A stretch of DNA of 64,000 nucleotides from Cytophagales bacterium (GTDB taxonomy: Bacteria; Bacteroidota; Bacteroidia; Cytophagales; Cyclobacteriaceae): the NCBI GenBank assembly GCA_022360015.1, contig JAKSDQ010000003.1, positions 186,001 through 250,000 on the forward strand, written 5' to 3'. Position 1 is the first letter of the stretch; every line of letters starts with the position of its first letter. A program made the position numbers and the translations under genes. This document shows, in pieces, positions 53,514 to 62,091 of the stretch. The notes under the pieces were generated by a model. The model was not told the DNA's origin. It did not search any database and worked only from the letters and a program-made list of their open reading frames with translations.

Positions 53514-54940
53514 TTAAAACATTACTTATCATAGCGATCATCTACATAGGGATTCTGGCTACCCTGTCACTGGCATCGAGGCAACGGCAAAAAAGTACGG
53601 CCTCTTACCTGCTTGCCGGGTCAAAACTGGGACCGGTTCTCGGACTTTTTACTTTTGCCGCCACGTTATTCAGCACTTTTACCCTGATAGGTATGCCCGA
53701 TTTTTTCCGGACCCATGGGGTGGGTTCCTGGATTTTTCTAGCGGTTTCCGATGCCGCCATGGTATTCGGCATTATCTGGCTCGGCGCTTATGTAAGGAAA
53801 AAAGCAAGAAACAAAGATTTCAAAGGTTTATCGGGATTGATCGGTGATTGTTACCAGAATAGATTTGCCGGATTTGTCATATTTCTGGGCGCGTTTATCT
53901 TTCTAATACCCTATGTGTCTATTCAAATCCGGGGAATTGCGATTTTTTTGAATGCCACCTTTCCCGAGGCATTACCTACCTGGGGCTGGGCCCTGTCGAT
54001 GGTTGTGGTGATGTTGATCTACAGTGAGACAGGAGGGTTGAAAGCGATAATTTACAGTGATGTACTTCAGGGGATTCTACTGTTGGTGGTGATCTGGATC
54101 GCCAGCTTTGTGTGTATAGCTTATTTCGGAGATATCCAAAGCATGTTCAAAAAAGTTGAGCAAACCAACCAGGCGCTTTTGTCGGTTCCGGGTCCCAAGA
54201 ACCTTTTTACTACCCAGTTTCTGATTGCTTCCATGCTGGCCATTGTCATGATTCCTTTCACGCAGCCACAGGTGGTTACCAGGATTATCATCATGAAAAG
54301 CCAACGCTCATTATTTCGCATGGCGATTGGGGTCGGATGTTTTGCGATCATTATTATCCTACCGACGCTCTTTCTTGGCATGTATGGTGCGGTAAAATAT
54401 CCGGGGGAGTCGACGGCCGTATTTATCAATAAAGTACTTATCCGGGACCAATCCGATTCGGTGGCAGCTTTTATCATCATCGGGTTAATTGCAGCGGCGA
54501 TCTCTACGGCAGACTCCCAGATTTTCGCCTTAGGGGCTGAATTAAGATCGCTGTTAAAGGGCGATGACAAAAAAGTAATGCCTGTGACCAGGGTCGCTAT
54601 TGGCTTTTTTGCTGTTGTGTCACTGGTATTTTCACTGTTTAGCAGCGACCAATTGGTTTTGCTGGCAAGAACCAGTTTTGCCGGAACCGCCTTGATGGGC
54701 CCGATGATCTTTACGGGAATTTTTTCCCAAAATAAGGCAGGAATGCTGATACCCATCGCCACCTTGCTGGCGATGGCCCTCTTTGTGGGGTCATTGCTGG
54801 ATGTGATTCCCGGCAGTTTCTGGGGTATCCGATTGGATATCTGCTTATTTACTGTGTTGGCAATCATTGCCCTTCTTTCTCAGTATGCCGGCAATAAAAG
54901 CGTTCCGGCAGGCGATTTGAAAAAAGTTACAGACACCTGA
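53510..54940 (+). CDS. Sodium:solute symporter family protein
   Basis: The 476-residue protein has about thirteen membrane spans and family motifs of the SSS type: ASRQRQKSTASYLLAGSKLGPVLGLFTFAATLFSTFTLIG early, GLKAIIYSDVLQGILL, FTQPQVVTRIIIMKSQRS and ISTADSQIFALGAELRS, the last near the sodium site. It brings in a solute with Na+, most likely the sugar or oligosaccharide degraded by neighbouring enzymes. It is tightly coupled to the 77-residue protein upstream and 10 bases from the isomerase-like gene downstream. Confidence 0.92.
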   Translation: MIKTLLIIAIIYIGILATLSLASRQRQKSTASYLLAGSKLGPVLGLFTFAATLFSTFTLIGMPDFFRTHGVGSWIFLAVSDAAMVFGIIWLGAYVRKKARNKDFKGLSGLIGDCYQNRFAGFVIFLGAFIFLIPYVSIQIRGIAIFLNATFPEALPTWGWALSMVVVMLIYSETGGLKAIIYSDVLQGILLLVVIWIASFVCIAYFGDIQSMFKKVEQTNQALLSVPGPKNLFTTQFLIASMLAIVMIPFTQPQVVTRIIIMKSQRSLFRMAIGVGCFAIIIILPTLFLGMYGAVKYPGESTAVFINKVLIRDQSDSVAAFIIIGLIAAAISTADSQIFALGAELRSLLKGDDKKVMPVTRVAIGFFAVVSLVFSLFSSDQLVLLARTSFAGTALMGPMIFTGIFSQNKAGMLIPIATLLAMALFVGSLLDVIPGSFWGIRLDICLFTVLAIIALLSQYAGNKSVPAGDLKKVTDT

Positions 54941-54950
54941 AAAAGCTATT

Positions 54951-55889
54951 ATGGAAAAGATGAACCCGATCACCAGGAGAAAATTTATACGGAATACAAT
55001 GCTAAGCAGCGCTGCCCTTCCCCTAATGAGTAACTTACCGACGGGGAGTGTGCACACTCCCCGGGCCACACCCCCACTTAACATCTATCTCTTTTCCAAA
55101 CACCTCCGGTTTTTAAGTACCGAAAGCATGGCAGAAGCCGCGGCCGAAATCGGTTTTGATGGGGTAGATCTTACCGTAAGGCCAAAAGGTCATGTGCTTC
55201 CCGAACAGGCCGCAGACGTCTTGCCCCTGGCCTTAGAACACATCAAAAAAAATGGGCTAAAGGCCGACATGATGACTACTTCTATCAACGATCCTGATAA
55301 CGAAACCACAAAAAAAATTTTAAGTACAGCCGCCAGTCATGGCATCGAAACCTACCGGATGGGCTATTGGCGCTATGGAAAAGAAGAGCAAAATATACCA
55401 GCCGCACTGCGAAGATTCCGGAAAAAAATGCAAAAACTGGCCGTTCTGAACAAAAAACTCGGGCTCCGGGGTGGCTATCAAAATCATTCGGGATCATACG
55501 TAGGGGCTTCTTTATGGGAGGTATGGCAATTACTTGAGCATACAAACGAGGAGGGCATCGGGGCCCAGTACGACATTCGGCATGCCACTGTCGAAGGGGG
55601 CTATTATTGGAAAACCAGCCTGCAACTCCTTCAAAAACGGATTGTCAGCGTCGTGTTAAAAGATTTTAAATGGCAGAAAGTCAACGGAAAATGGAAAACG
55701 GTCAACACACCTATTGGGGAAGGGATGGTGGATTTTGCCGGTTTCTTTGCATGGCTGAAACAATATAAAATCAGCGTTCCGGTATCCATGCACTATGAAT
55801 ATCTCGGGGGAATGACCGACAAGGATGAAATATTCCGTACCATGAAAAAAGATCTGCAGGAAGTGAGAAAACGCTGGAATAATACATAA
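54951..55889 (+). CDS. Exported sugar phosphate isomerase/epimerase-like protein
   Basis: The 312-residue protein begins with a twin-arginine-like signal (TRRKFIRN and a hydrophobic run) and continues with a TIM barrel of the xylose isomerase-like family: AAAEIGFDGVDLTVRP, NKKLGLRGGYQNHSGSY, GAQYDIRHATVEGGY, VVLKDFKW and VPVSMHYEYLGG. Exported members are usual in Bacteroidota sugar loci. It may act on a sugar outside the cytoplasm. The second such gene of the island (50125) lacks the signal, so the two probably act in different compartments. Confidence 0.85.
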   Translation: MEKMNPITRRKFIRNTMLSSAALPLMSNLPTGSVHTPRATPPLNIYLFSKHLRFLSTESMAEAAAEIGFDGVDLTVRPKGHVLPEQAADVLPLALEHIKKNGLKADMMTTSINDPDNETTKKILSTAASHGIETYRMGYWRYGKEEQNIPAALRRFRKKMQKLAVLNKKLGLRGGYQNHSGSYVGASLWEVWQLLEHTNEEGIGAQYDIRHATVEGGYYWKTSLQLLQKRIVSVVLKDFKWQKVNGKWKTVNTPIGEGMVDFAGFFAWLKQYKISVPVSMHYEYLGGMTDKDEIFRTMKKDLQEVRKRWNNT

Positions 55890-55928
55890 AATCTGTAAAA
55901 GCGAGGTAATTTAAATCACTACAGGTAA

Positions 55929-57488
55929 ATGATACGAGGAATACAACTGACAAAGATAATCGTGTGGCTGTCGGTGGTCGTTTGCGGGCTGTTACAGTCG
56001 TGTCAGCCCAAGCCTGAAACCGAAAGGCCACGGGAGCCCTGGATTCTCAGGTCGGTGCCGGATCAACGCCCGAGAATGATCTCCCTGGCGCTTTATCCGG
56101 AGGTATACGCGGCCTACGACCTGCAATATTGTGCCTTTTACAAAGTCTGGAAAGGAGGGATATTTCTGGATGGGGCCGCTTTCAACAACATTAAGACCAC
56201 CCAGCCGACCAGTTGGGATACTGCCTATCTGGAGGAAAACCCTGAATCCCCCGCATGGTATGTCAAATTAAGCAGCGAACCGGTGGCTGTCTCTCCTTCA
56301 TTTAAAGGATACACGGTCCGCAAAAACCAGATAAACTTTCACTATCAATTACTTCTTCCGGATGGAAGGCTTCTGATAGCCACCTGGAATTCATTGGGCG
56401 CCGTATATTTGCTGAAAGGTGTTGAAACCGGTGATACCACCGGGATCCGGATTAAACGTATCGCCGCGGGGCTGGCAGAACCTTTGGGGTTGAAGGTAGT
56501 AGATGGAGACATTTATGTACTTCAAAAGCAGGAACTTACCCAATTGATCGATCATGATGGCGACGAGGTCACCGATGAATACCGCGCGGTTTGCAATAGC
56601 TGGGGGGTTACCCAGGATTTTCATGAGTTTTCCTATGGTTTGGTTTTTCATCAGGGACATTTTTATAGCAACCTGGGCCTGGCCATGCGCTTAATGTCAC
56701 ACGAAACGCAGCATCCTGACCGGGGCAGTACGCTTAAAATAGCGCCTGACGGTTCATTCAAGAAGATAAATTTTGGTTTAAGACAAGCCAATGGCATTGG
56801 CATAGGTGTAGATGGTGAACTTTTTATCACCGAAAACCAGGGCCGGTGGGTACCGTCATGCAAAGTAATTCATGTGCAACCCGGGGTGTTTCACGGATGC
56901 CGGCTCGCGTTGAAAGACTCACTGCCAGACATTGAGATGAAACCACCTGCTGTCTGGTTGCCACAAGACGAAATAGGAAATTCGCCCGGTCAGCCGGTAT
57001 ATGTTTCGGAAGGTACCTATACAGGGCAAATGCTTCATGGTGAGGTGACTCACGGAGGAATCAAAAGGGTATTTCCGGAAAAGGTAAATGGCGAATACCA
57101 GGGCTGTGTTTTTCGCTTTAGCCAGGGACTGGAGGCAGGTATCAACCGGATGGTCCGGGGGCCTGACGGAGGGCTCGAAATCGAATTTACCAAACCGTTA
57201 AAAGCAGGCCGGGACGAAAATCTCACTGACTATACGGTGCAACAATGGCGGTACGAACCAACCCCTACCTATGGTGGCCCCAAGCTGGACCATACCGCTT
57301 TGCCTGTAAAACGTATAAAAGTGAGCCCGGATCGCCATAAAGTGCATCTGATTATTCCTGACAGGAAAGAAAAACATGTGGTTTACATCCGGTTAAATGA
57401 TCAACTGATTAGCAAAGACAACGAGACTTTGTGGTCGGGTGAAACCTGGTATACATTGAACGCTATTCCCGAAGCCAATAACCGCTGA
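55929..57488 (+). CDS. Lipoprotein with glucose/sorbosone dehydrogenase-like propeller
   Basis: The 519-residue protein starts with a lipoprotein signal ending in LLQSC. The central part is a propeller of the PQQ-dependent sugar dehydrogenase type, as judged by LAEPLGLKVVDGDIYVLQKQELTQLIDHDGDEVTDEY, FSYGLVFHQGHFYSNLG and RQANGIGIGVDGELFITENQG. The ending with WYTLNAIP is common in Bacteroidota and Planctomycete proteins of this group. Whether it binds PQQ or is catalytic cannot be told. It sits between an exported isomerase-like and an enolase-superfamily protein. Confidence 0.7.
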   Translation: MIRGIQLTKIIVWLSVVVCGLLQSCQPKPETERPREPWILRSVPDQRPRMISLALYPEVYAAYDLQYCAFYKVWKGGIFLDGAAFNNIKTTQPTSWDTAYLEENPESPAWYVKLSSEPVAVSPSFKGYTVRKNQINFHYQLLLPDGRLLIATWNSLGAVYLLKGVETGDTTGIRIKRIAAGLAEPLGLKVVDGDIYVLQKQELTQLIDHDGDEVTDEYRAVCNSWGVTQDFHEFSYGLVFHQGHFYSNLGLAMRLMSHETQHPDRGSTLKIAPDGSFKKINFGLRQANGIGIGVDGELFITENQGRWVPSCKVIHVQPGVFHGCRLALKDSLPDIEMKPPAVWLPQDEIGNSPGQPVYVSEGTYTGQMLHGEVTHGGIKRVFPEKVNGEYQGCVFRFSQGLEAGINRMVRGPDGGLEIEFTKPLKAGRDENLTDYTVQQWRYEPTPTYGGPKLDHTALPVKRIKVSPDRHKVHLIIPDRKEKHVVYIRLNDQLISKDNETLWSGETWYTLNAIPEANNR

Positions 57489-57531
57489 AGACAAACAATT
57501 GAAATTTGTAAACATCCAAAAGCCGGAAATT

Positions 57532-58926
57532 ATGAACAGAAGATCTTTTTCGAGAAAAATCGCGATGGCATTGCCGCTTAGCCAGCTAAATTATCCTTTA
57601 TTCGCCGGAGGTGCGTCTTCCATGGGAAGAAACAGTAAATCGATTCTTGTAAAAAGAGTTGTATCCGATTTTGAACGGGAACCGTTGATCCGCCCTTTTG
57701 GCTTTAAAGGTAATGCCATGACCAATGTGTGGCAGACGGTCGCTTTGATGGAGAGTGACAGTGGTAAATCAAAAATCGGCCTTGGTACACAAAACGTGTT
57801 ATGGTCCGACGCAAAGGTGTTTGCCGGTCATTCCGAAAACGGTGGTAACGCGATCATGTATGCGATGACCGATCGCGCGTTGCAAATGATGGAAGGGACT
57901 TCTTTTAGCGACCCCATCGTATTACTTGAAAAAATTCTGCCGGAGGTCTATGGCTACGGGAAGCAGATAACCCGGAATCCGGATCTCCGGAAGACATTTG
58001 CCCTCAACGCTTTGGTGCCGGTCGATAATGCAGCGTGGCTACTTTATGCGGCCGAAAATGGTATCAGTCAATTTGACAAAATGATCCCGGATATATACCG
58101 GCCCGCACTTTCGGCCAGGCAAAAAAAAGTAGCCAGCATTCCGGCACTGGGTTACGGCACGGCCATGTCCGAAATAAAAGCATTGGCTGACCAGGGATTT
58201 TTCATCATGAAAATAAAAATCGGAGCGCCTGGCAATCAAAAGGAAATGCTGGAGAAAGACAAGGAATTTTTAACGGCCATCCATAAGACCATTGGCCATT
58301 ATCAGACACCCCATACTGTCGATGGAAAAATCCCCTACTACTTTGATGCCAACGGCCGGTATGAAAAAAAAGAAACATTGCTCCGTTTTCTGGAACACGC
58401 CAAAAAGATTGGCGCCCTGGAACAGATTGCGGTTGTTGAGGAGCCTTTTGGTGAGCACAACAACGAGCATGTGGGCGACATCACAGACTTCGGGCCCCGT
58501 GTAGCCGCTGATGAAAGTGCCCATACTGACGAGGACGCTTTAACAAGAATCAAACAAGGTTACAACTGCATCGCCCTGAAGGCCATCGCAAAAACGCTGA
58601 GTATGACATTGAAAATAGCCAAAGTAGCCGATGACCACAACATCCCCTGCTTTTGCGCCGACCTGACCGTAAATCCCATTCTGGTAGAATGGAATAAATG
58701 CGTCGCCGCACGACTCAAGCCCTTTCCCGAACTACCTGATTTAGGCCTTCAGGAAACCAACGGATGGCAAAATTACCGCAATTGGGATAAAATGAAGGAG
58801 TACCATCCAAAAAAGAATGCGAAGTGGACAAAGTCTGTGAAGGGTGTGTATCGGACAGATGATTCGTTTTTTAGGGAAAGTGGGGGGATATTTTTAAGGA
58901 GTGAGCATTATGAGGGTATGTTTTAG
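57532..58926 (+). CDS. Enolase superfamily enzyme (mandelate racemase/muconate lactonizing type), exported
   Basis: From this ATG the protein has 464 residues; a TTG at 57499 is less likely. It begins with NRRSFSRKIAMALPL, a twin-arginine-like signal. The barrel has the KxK base (FIMKIKIGAPG), metal ligands aspartate in YFDANGRY, glutamate in VVEEPFGEHN and aspartate in AADESAHT, and a lysine in IALKAIAKT on the sixth strand, the muconate lactonizing/dipeptide epimerase arrangement. It probably racemises, epimerises or dehydrates an acid. Exported members are uncommon, so its place in the pathway is uncertain. Confidence 0.82.
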   Translation: MNRRSFSRKIAMALPLSQLNYPLFAGGASSMGRNSKSILVKRVVSDFEREPLIRPFGFKGNAMTNVWQTVALMESDSGKSKIGLGTQNVLWSDAKVFAGHSENGGNAIMYAMTDRALQMMEGTSFSDPIVLLEKILPEVYGYGKQITRNPDLRKTFALNALVPVDNAAWLLYAAENGISQFDKMIPDIYRPALSARQKKVASIPALGYGTAMSEIKALADQGFFIMKIKIGAPGNQKEMLEKDKEFLTAIHKTIGHYQTPHTVDGKIPYYFDANGRYEKKETLLRFLEHAKKIGALEQIAVVEEPFGEHNNEHVGDITDFGPRVAADESAHTDEDALTRIKQGYNCIALKAIAKTLSMTLKIAKVADDHNIPCFCADLTVNPILVEWNKCVAARLKPFPELPDLGLQETNGWQNYRNWDKMKEYHPKKNAKWTKSVKGVYRTDDSFFRESGGIFLRSEHYEGMF

Positions 58927-58928
58927 GG

Positions 58929-58956
58929 GCGAGGGGTCAGGAGCGAGGGGTCAGGA
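58929..58956. repeat. Tandem 14-base G-rich repeat
   Basis: GCGAGGGGTCAGGA occurs twice in perfect tandem (58929-58942 and 58943-58956) followed by a degenerate third unit. It fills part of the gap between two convergent genes. Tracts of this kind occur between genes in other Bacteroidota. Confidence 0.7.
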
Positions 58957-59049
58957 TCAGGGGTGAGGTGGGTTGCGGATCTTAGGTTGTGGGGGTGAGG
59001 AGCTTATAAAACGATATAATGCGGTAAATTTCATATAACCAGCCGGCGT

Positions 59050-60135
59050 TTACTTAAAACAAAACGCCCCGGGAATAATACCCACTTTAAAAGAGTCCAC
59101 CGCCATACCTTGAGATGAATGCCGGTATACAATTCCCGGTTGCACATAATCGATCGCGTCCGCTACATATACTTCAGAGGTTATAGGATCTACCGCTAAT
59201 CCGTAAAAACCGCCGCTGTACGGGTTTTCATACTTACTGTAAATAAACGGTGCTTCGGGAAAGGTGGTCGCCGTTACCGGAAGCCTGTAAATATGCCTGT
59301 TGATGAAATACAAGGTGTCCCCGGTGCCATTGATGACCAGTTCGGAAGGCCAGTCACCCAGCTCAAAGCGGAAAATCTGCTCGACCGTCCTGGTGGCCGC
59401 ATCGATCTTGATAAGTCCGGGCGCTTCATGCCCGTAGGGACTCCCGGGATACCCTCCGTCTGTGACAGTCCATACCTTATCATACTTGTCTATAACCAGG
59501 CTTGTAGGCTGAATAAGCACCCGGATGGAATCAACCAGCAAATCTGTTTCCGTATCGATAACCAGAATCTGATTATCAAAAGACCAGCAATTGGTGAATA
59601 CATAATTTTTGTATTGCACCATCTGTTCTGTCGGGTGTTGGTAAAACCTTGTGTCATCATTACTCACATCAATGTGCCCTGTAATAGAAAAGTTCTTTGG
59701 ATTTACAATCGTAATGGCCTTGGCATACAAGTCAGTCACATAGGCTTTTTCATCATTAATAAAGTGCATGTACCGGGGTGAGGTAAGGCCGGTAATTCTA
59801 TCCACATACGCCAACGTGTTGACATCTATCGCATAGATCTTCCCGCTGTTATTGACGACGACATACCCGGTATTGTCGCGGATGATCATCGATTGCGCCA
59901 CATCCCCCAGTCGTACGCCGACGTTATTGAAGAAAACATTATTGAATACTTTTTTTGTATCGATGTTATAATAAGACAGTGAGGCATTGCCATATTGAAA
60001 GTTTCCTTCATTAATGATGAATACCCCCCTCCCCGACCCCGGATCGACAGGATCGAGTGTTACATGGTCATCCATGCAGGCGCTCGACCCTAGCAGGCAC
60101 GAGCATAAAAACAGAAAATAATATAGCGTCTTCAT
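59050..60135 (-). CDS. BtuG-like beta-propeller lipoprotein
   Basis: The 361-residue protein has a lipoprotein signal with the lipidated cysteine in GSSAC (residue 20) and a seven-bladed YncE/DUF5074-like propeller: [63 protein letters not shown] and [10 protein letters not shown]. This is the fold of BtuG, the surface lipoprotein of Bacteroides that captures vitamin B12 for the BtuB receptor. The stop of the receptor gene is immediately adjacent (0 bases between), so they are co-transcribed. B12 binding is inferred from fold and context. Confidence 0.7.
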   Translation of the reverse strand: MKTLYYFLFLCSCLLGSSACMDDHVTLDPVDPGSGRGVFIINEGNFQYGNASLSYYNIDTKKVFNNVFFNNVGVRLGDVAQSMIIRDNTGYVVVNNSGKIYAIDVNTLAYVDRITGLTSPRYMHFINDEKAYVTDLYAKAITIVNPKNFSITGHIDVSNDDTRFYQHPTEQMVQYKNYVFTNCWSFDNQILVIDTETDLLVDSIRVLIQPTSLVIDKYDKVWTVTDGGYPGSPYGHEAPGLIKIDAATRTVEQIFRFELGDWPSELVINGTGDTLYFINRHIYRLPVTATTFPEAPFIYSKYENPYSGGFYGLAVDPITSEVYVADAIDYVQPGIVYRHSSQGMAVDSFKVGIIPGAFCFK

Positions 60136-62091
60136 TTAAAAACGGGCCATTAATAAAATCATATAATTTCTTGATGGCATACGCCTGTCCAATACAGACC
60201 TGTAATACTCATTGAACAGGTTGTATACCTTCAACTGAGGTTCGAAAGTGAACTTTTTCCACTTCAAAACTTTACTCAGGTAAACATGATTCATATAGTA
60301 ATTGGGCAGGTCGTCACGCGCGGTAAGGTCATTACTGGAAGTGGTAAACCGCCTGCTGAAGGAGTTATGTTGAACAGTAAATGTATATCCCTTATAGTGA
60401 AGATTGGCAAATACATTCCCGGAGTGTACCGGAATATATACCAATTGTTTCCCATACGATTCGTCTCCCCAGGTATTTGTTTCTCCATAATTTAAAGAAC
60501 GGGTGAAGGCATAGTTAACATTCAGGGAAAGCCGCACAGGGCCAATACCGGATTTTACCTTGGCAGAAAGCTCTATGCCCCGGGCGATTACTTTTTTCAC
60601 ATTGCGGGGCTCCCAGAAGCCCTTAAAGCTGGGGATCCATATGATCCAGTCCCTGATGTTGGAATGAAAGCCTGTGAGCTGCGACGCTATCCAAAGTTTT
60701 TCTCCCCTCTTTTTCCATGCCAGGGACATTTCCCCGGTAACCCCCTGCTCAGGTCGAAGGTCGGGGTTACCTCCCGGCTGCCAGTAGAGATCGTTTAGCG
60801 TAGGGATGCGATAATTCCGAATGATATTGCCTTTGAGATAAAGCTCCCGGTTGCCGGAAAGTTTCAAATCAAAGCCTGCCGATGGAATAGCCGGAACCAA
60901 TTCATTATCCGCATAATCCTGCCTCAGCACTGCCCTGAGGTTTAATCTGTCATTGACATTTTTGTAGATGCCGGCAAACCATAACATTTCATTTCGTCGT
61001 TCCCCGTAACCGGTTTTGGCCACAGAGTCGGCGGTATTTACCCGGTGGTGATTAATATTTACAGCCAGTTTGAATGTGGCGGAGGGCGAAAGATCATGCA
61101 CCACCTGCAGCTTGTTGATATAGCTGGTGGCCTGGCTTTCGGAATAAATAGCCGGTATAAACCCTATCCTGATGTAGTTTTGTAAAGTATAATCAAGGCG
61201 CTGCATATTTACACCTGCATCGAGGCTTATGGTGCCACCGCGGTAGTTATGGTCCCATGAAGTATTGATTCGCCATGTCTCATCTCTCTGGAGGTTAATA
61301 TTGGCATGCTCATCACTTTCGTCAGAGTTGAGCTTCGGTATACTTCTATCAGCCGAATGAAACCATGCCTTGACAGATAGTATGTCTTTGGAAGACAGCC
61401 GGCCGTAGAATTCCTGCATTACACTGTACATCCTGTAGTCGGCATTTTCATTGCGCTGGCGCGGTTTGCCAATAACAGCATCATTGATAAATGGGAAGTC
61501 ATTCCTGGAATAGGTATGATACAGCCGTGTTTTGGATTGAAATTGTCCATTACCGGCATTTACCTGCCCAAACGCCTCATGCGTGCCGAAACTACCTGCC
61601 CCGACTACCATTTTTCCGCTGAAGGTATTATGCCAATCCGGTTTATTATTCATAGAAATGCTCCCGCCGAGGGCGCCACTGATGTCTTCAACAGAAGCAC
61701 CCCCATGTTTAAGTTCGACCTGATCTATAAAGTAAACCGGTAACAGCGAAAAATCCACCATTCCCAACATAGGGGAATTGATGCTCATACCGTTCCATAA
61801 TACCTGGGTATGAGAAGGCGCCGTGCCTCGAAATGAGGCCGTGGCCATAGAACCCCTGCCATAGGCTTTTATGAAGATCGGGGTGTTTTCCGACAATAGC
61901 TCAGACAAAGTATGGTTCAGGTTTTCCTTTAGAACGATAGAGTCAACCCTGGTTTGTTTTAATCCGGCCGTTTCTTTATCAAACAGGCGGTTTTCAAATA
62001 CCTTAACCTCTTTTAACCTGACCGGTTCCTTCTCCTGACCAAGGGTGACCAGCGGGCAGGCCATGAGGAAAACGACACAGGCCCACTTCAT
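60136..62091 (-). CDS. TonB-dependent outer-membrane receptor, BtuB-like
   Basis: The 651-residue protein has a signal peptide ending in TLGQ, a plug domain (about 45-165: LSELLSENTPIFIKAYGRGSM, ASFRGTAPSHTQVLWNGMSI, VELKHGGASVEDISGALGGSI) and a barrel ending in MARF, with the C-terminal phenylalanine typical of outer-membrane barrels. The length is close to that of cobalamin receptors and less than that of SusC proteins (about 1000). It overlaps the upstream surface protein gene by 4 bp and abuts the BtuG-like gene. Vitamin B12 is the likely ligand; another metal-organic ligand is possible. Confidence 0.85.
   Translation of the reverse strand: MKWACVVFLMACPLVTLGQEKEPVRLKEVKVFENRLFDKETAGLKQTRVDSIVLKENLNHTLSELLSENTPIFIKAYGRGSMATASFRGTAPSHTQVLWNGMSINSPMLGMVDFSLLPVYFIDQVELKHGGASVEDISGALGGSISMNNKPDWHNTFSGKMVVGAGSFGTHEAFGQVNAGNGQFQSKTRLYHTYSRNDFPFINDAVIGKPRQRNENADYRMYSVMQEFYGRLSSKDILSVKAWFHSADRSIPKLNSDESDEHANINLQRDETWRINTSWDHNYRGGTISLDAGVNMQRLDYTLQNYIRIGFIPAIYSESQATSYINKLQVVHDLSPSATFKLAVNINHHRVNTADSVAKTGYGERRNEMLWFAGIYKNVNDRLNLRAVLRQDYADNELVPAIPSAGFDLKLSGNRELYLKGNIIRNYRIPTLNDLYWQPGGNPDLRPEQGVTGEMSLAWKKRGEKLWIASQLTGFHSNIRDWIIWIPSFKGFWEPRNVKKVIARGIELSAKVKSGIGPVRLSLNVNYAFTRSLNYGETNTWGDESYGKQLVYIPVHSGNVFANLHYKGYTFTVQHNSFSRRFTTSSNDLTARDDLPNYYMNHVYLSKVLKWKKFTFEPQLKVYNLFNEYYRSVLDRRMPSRNYMILLMARF

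Noticed and set aside
54121-54867. 248-codon minus-strand open frame inside the symporter gene
   Set aside because: The symporter membrane motifs run through the whole stretch on the plus strand; the antisense product has no family features.
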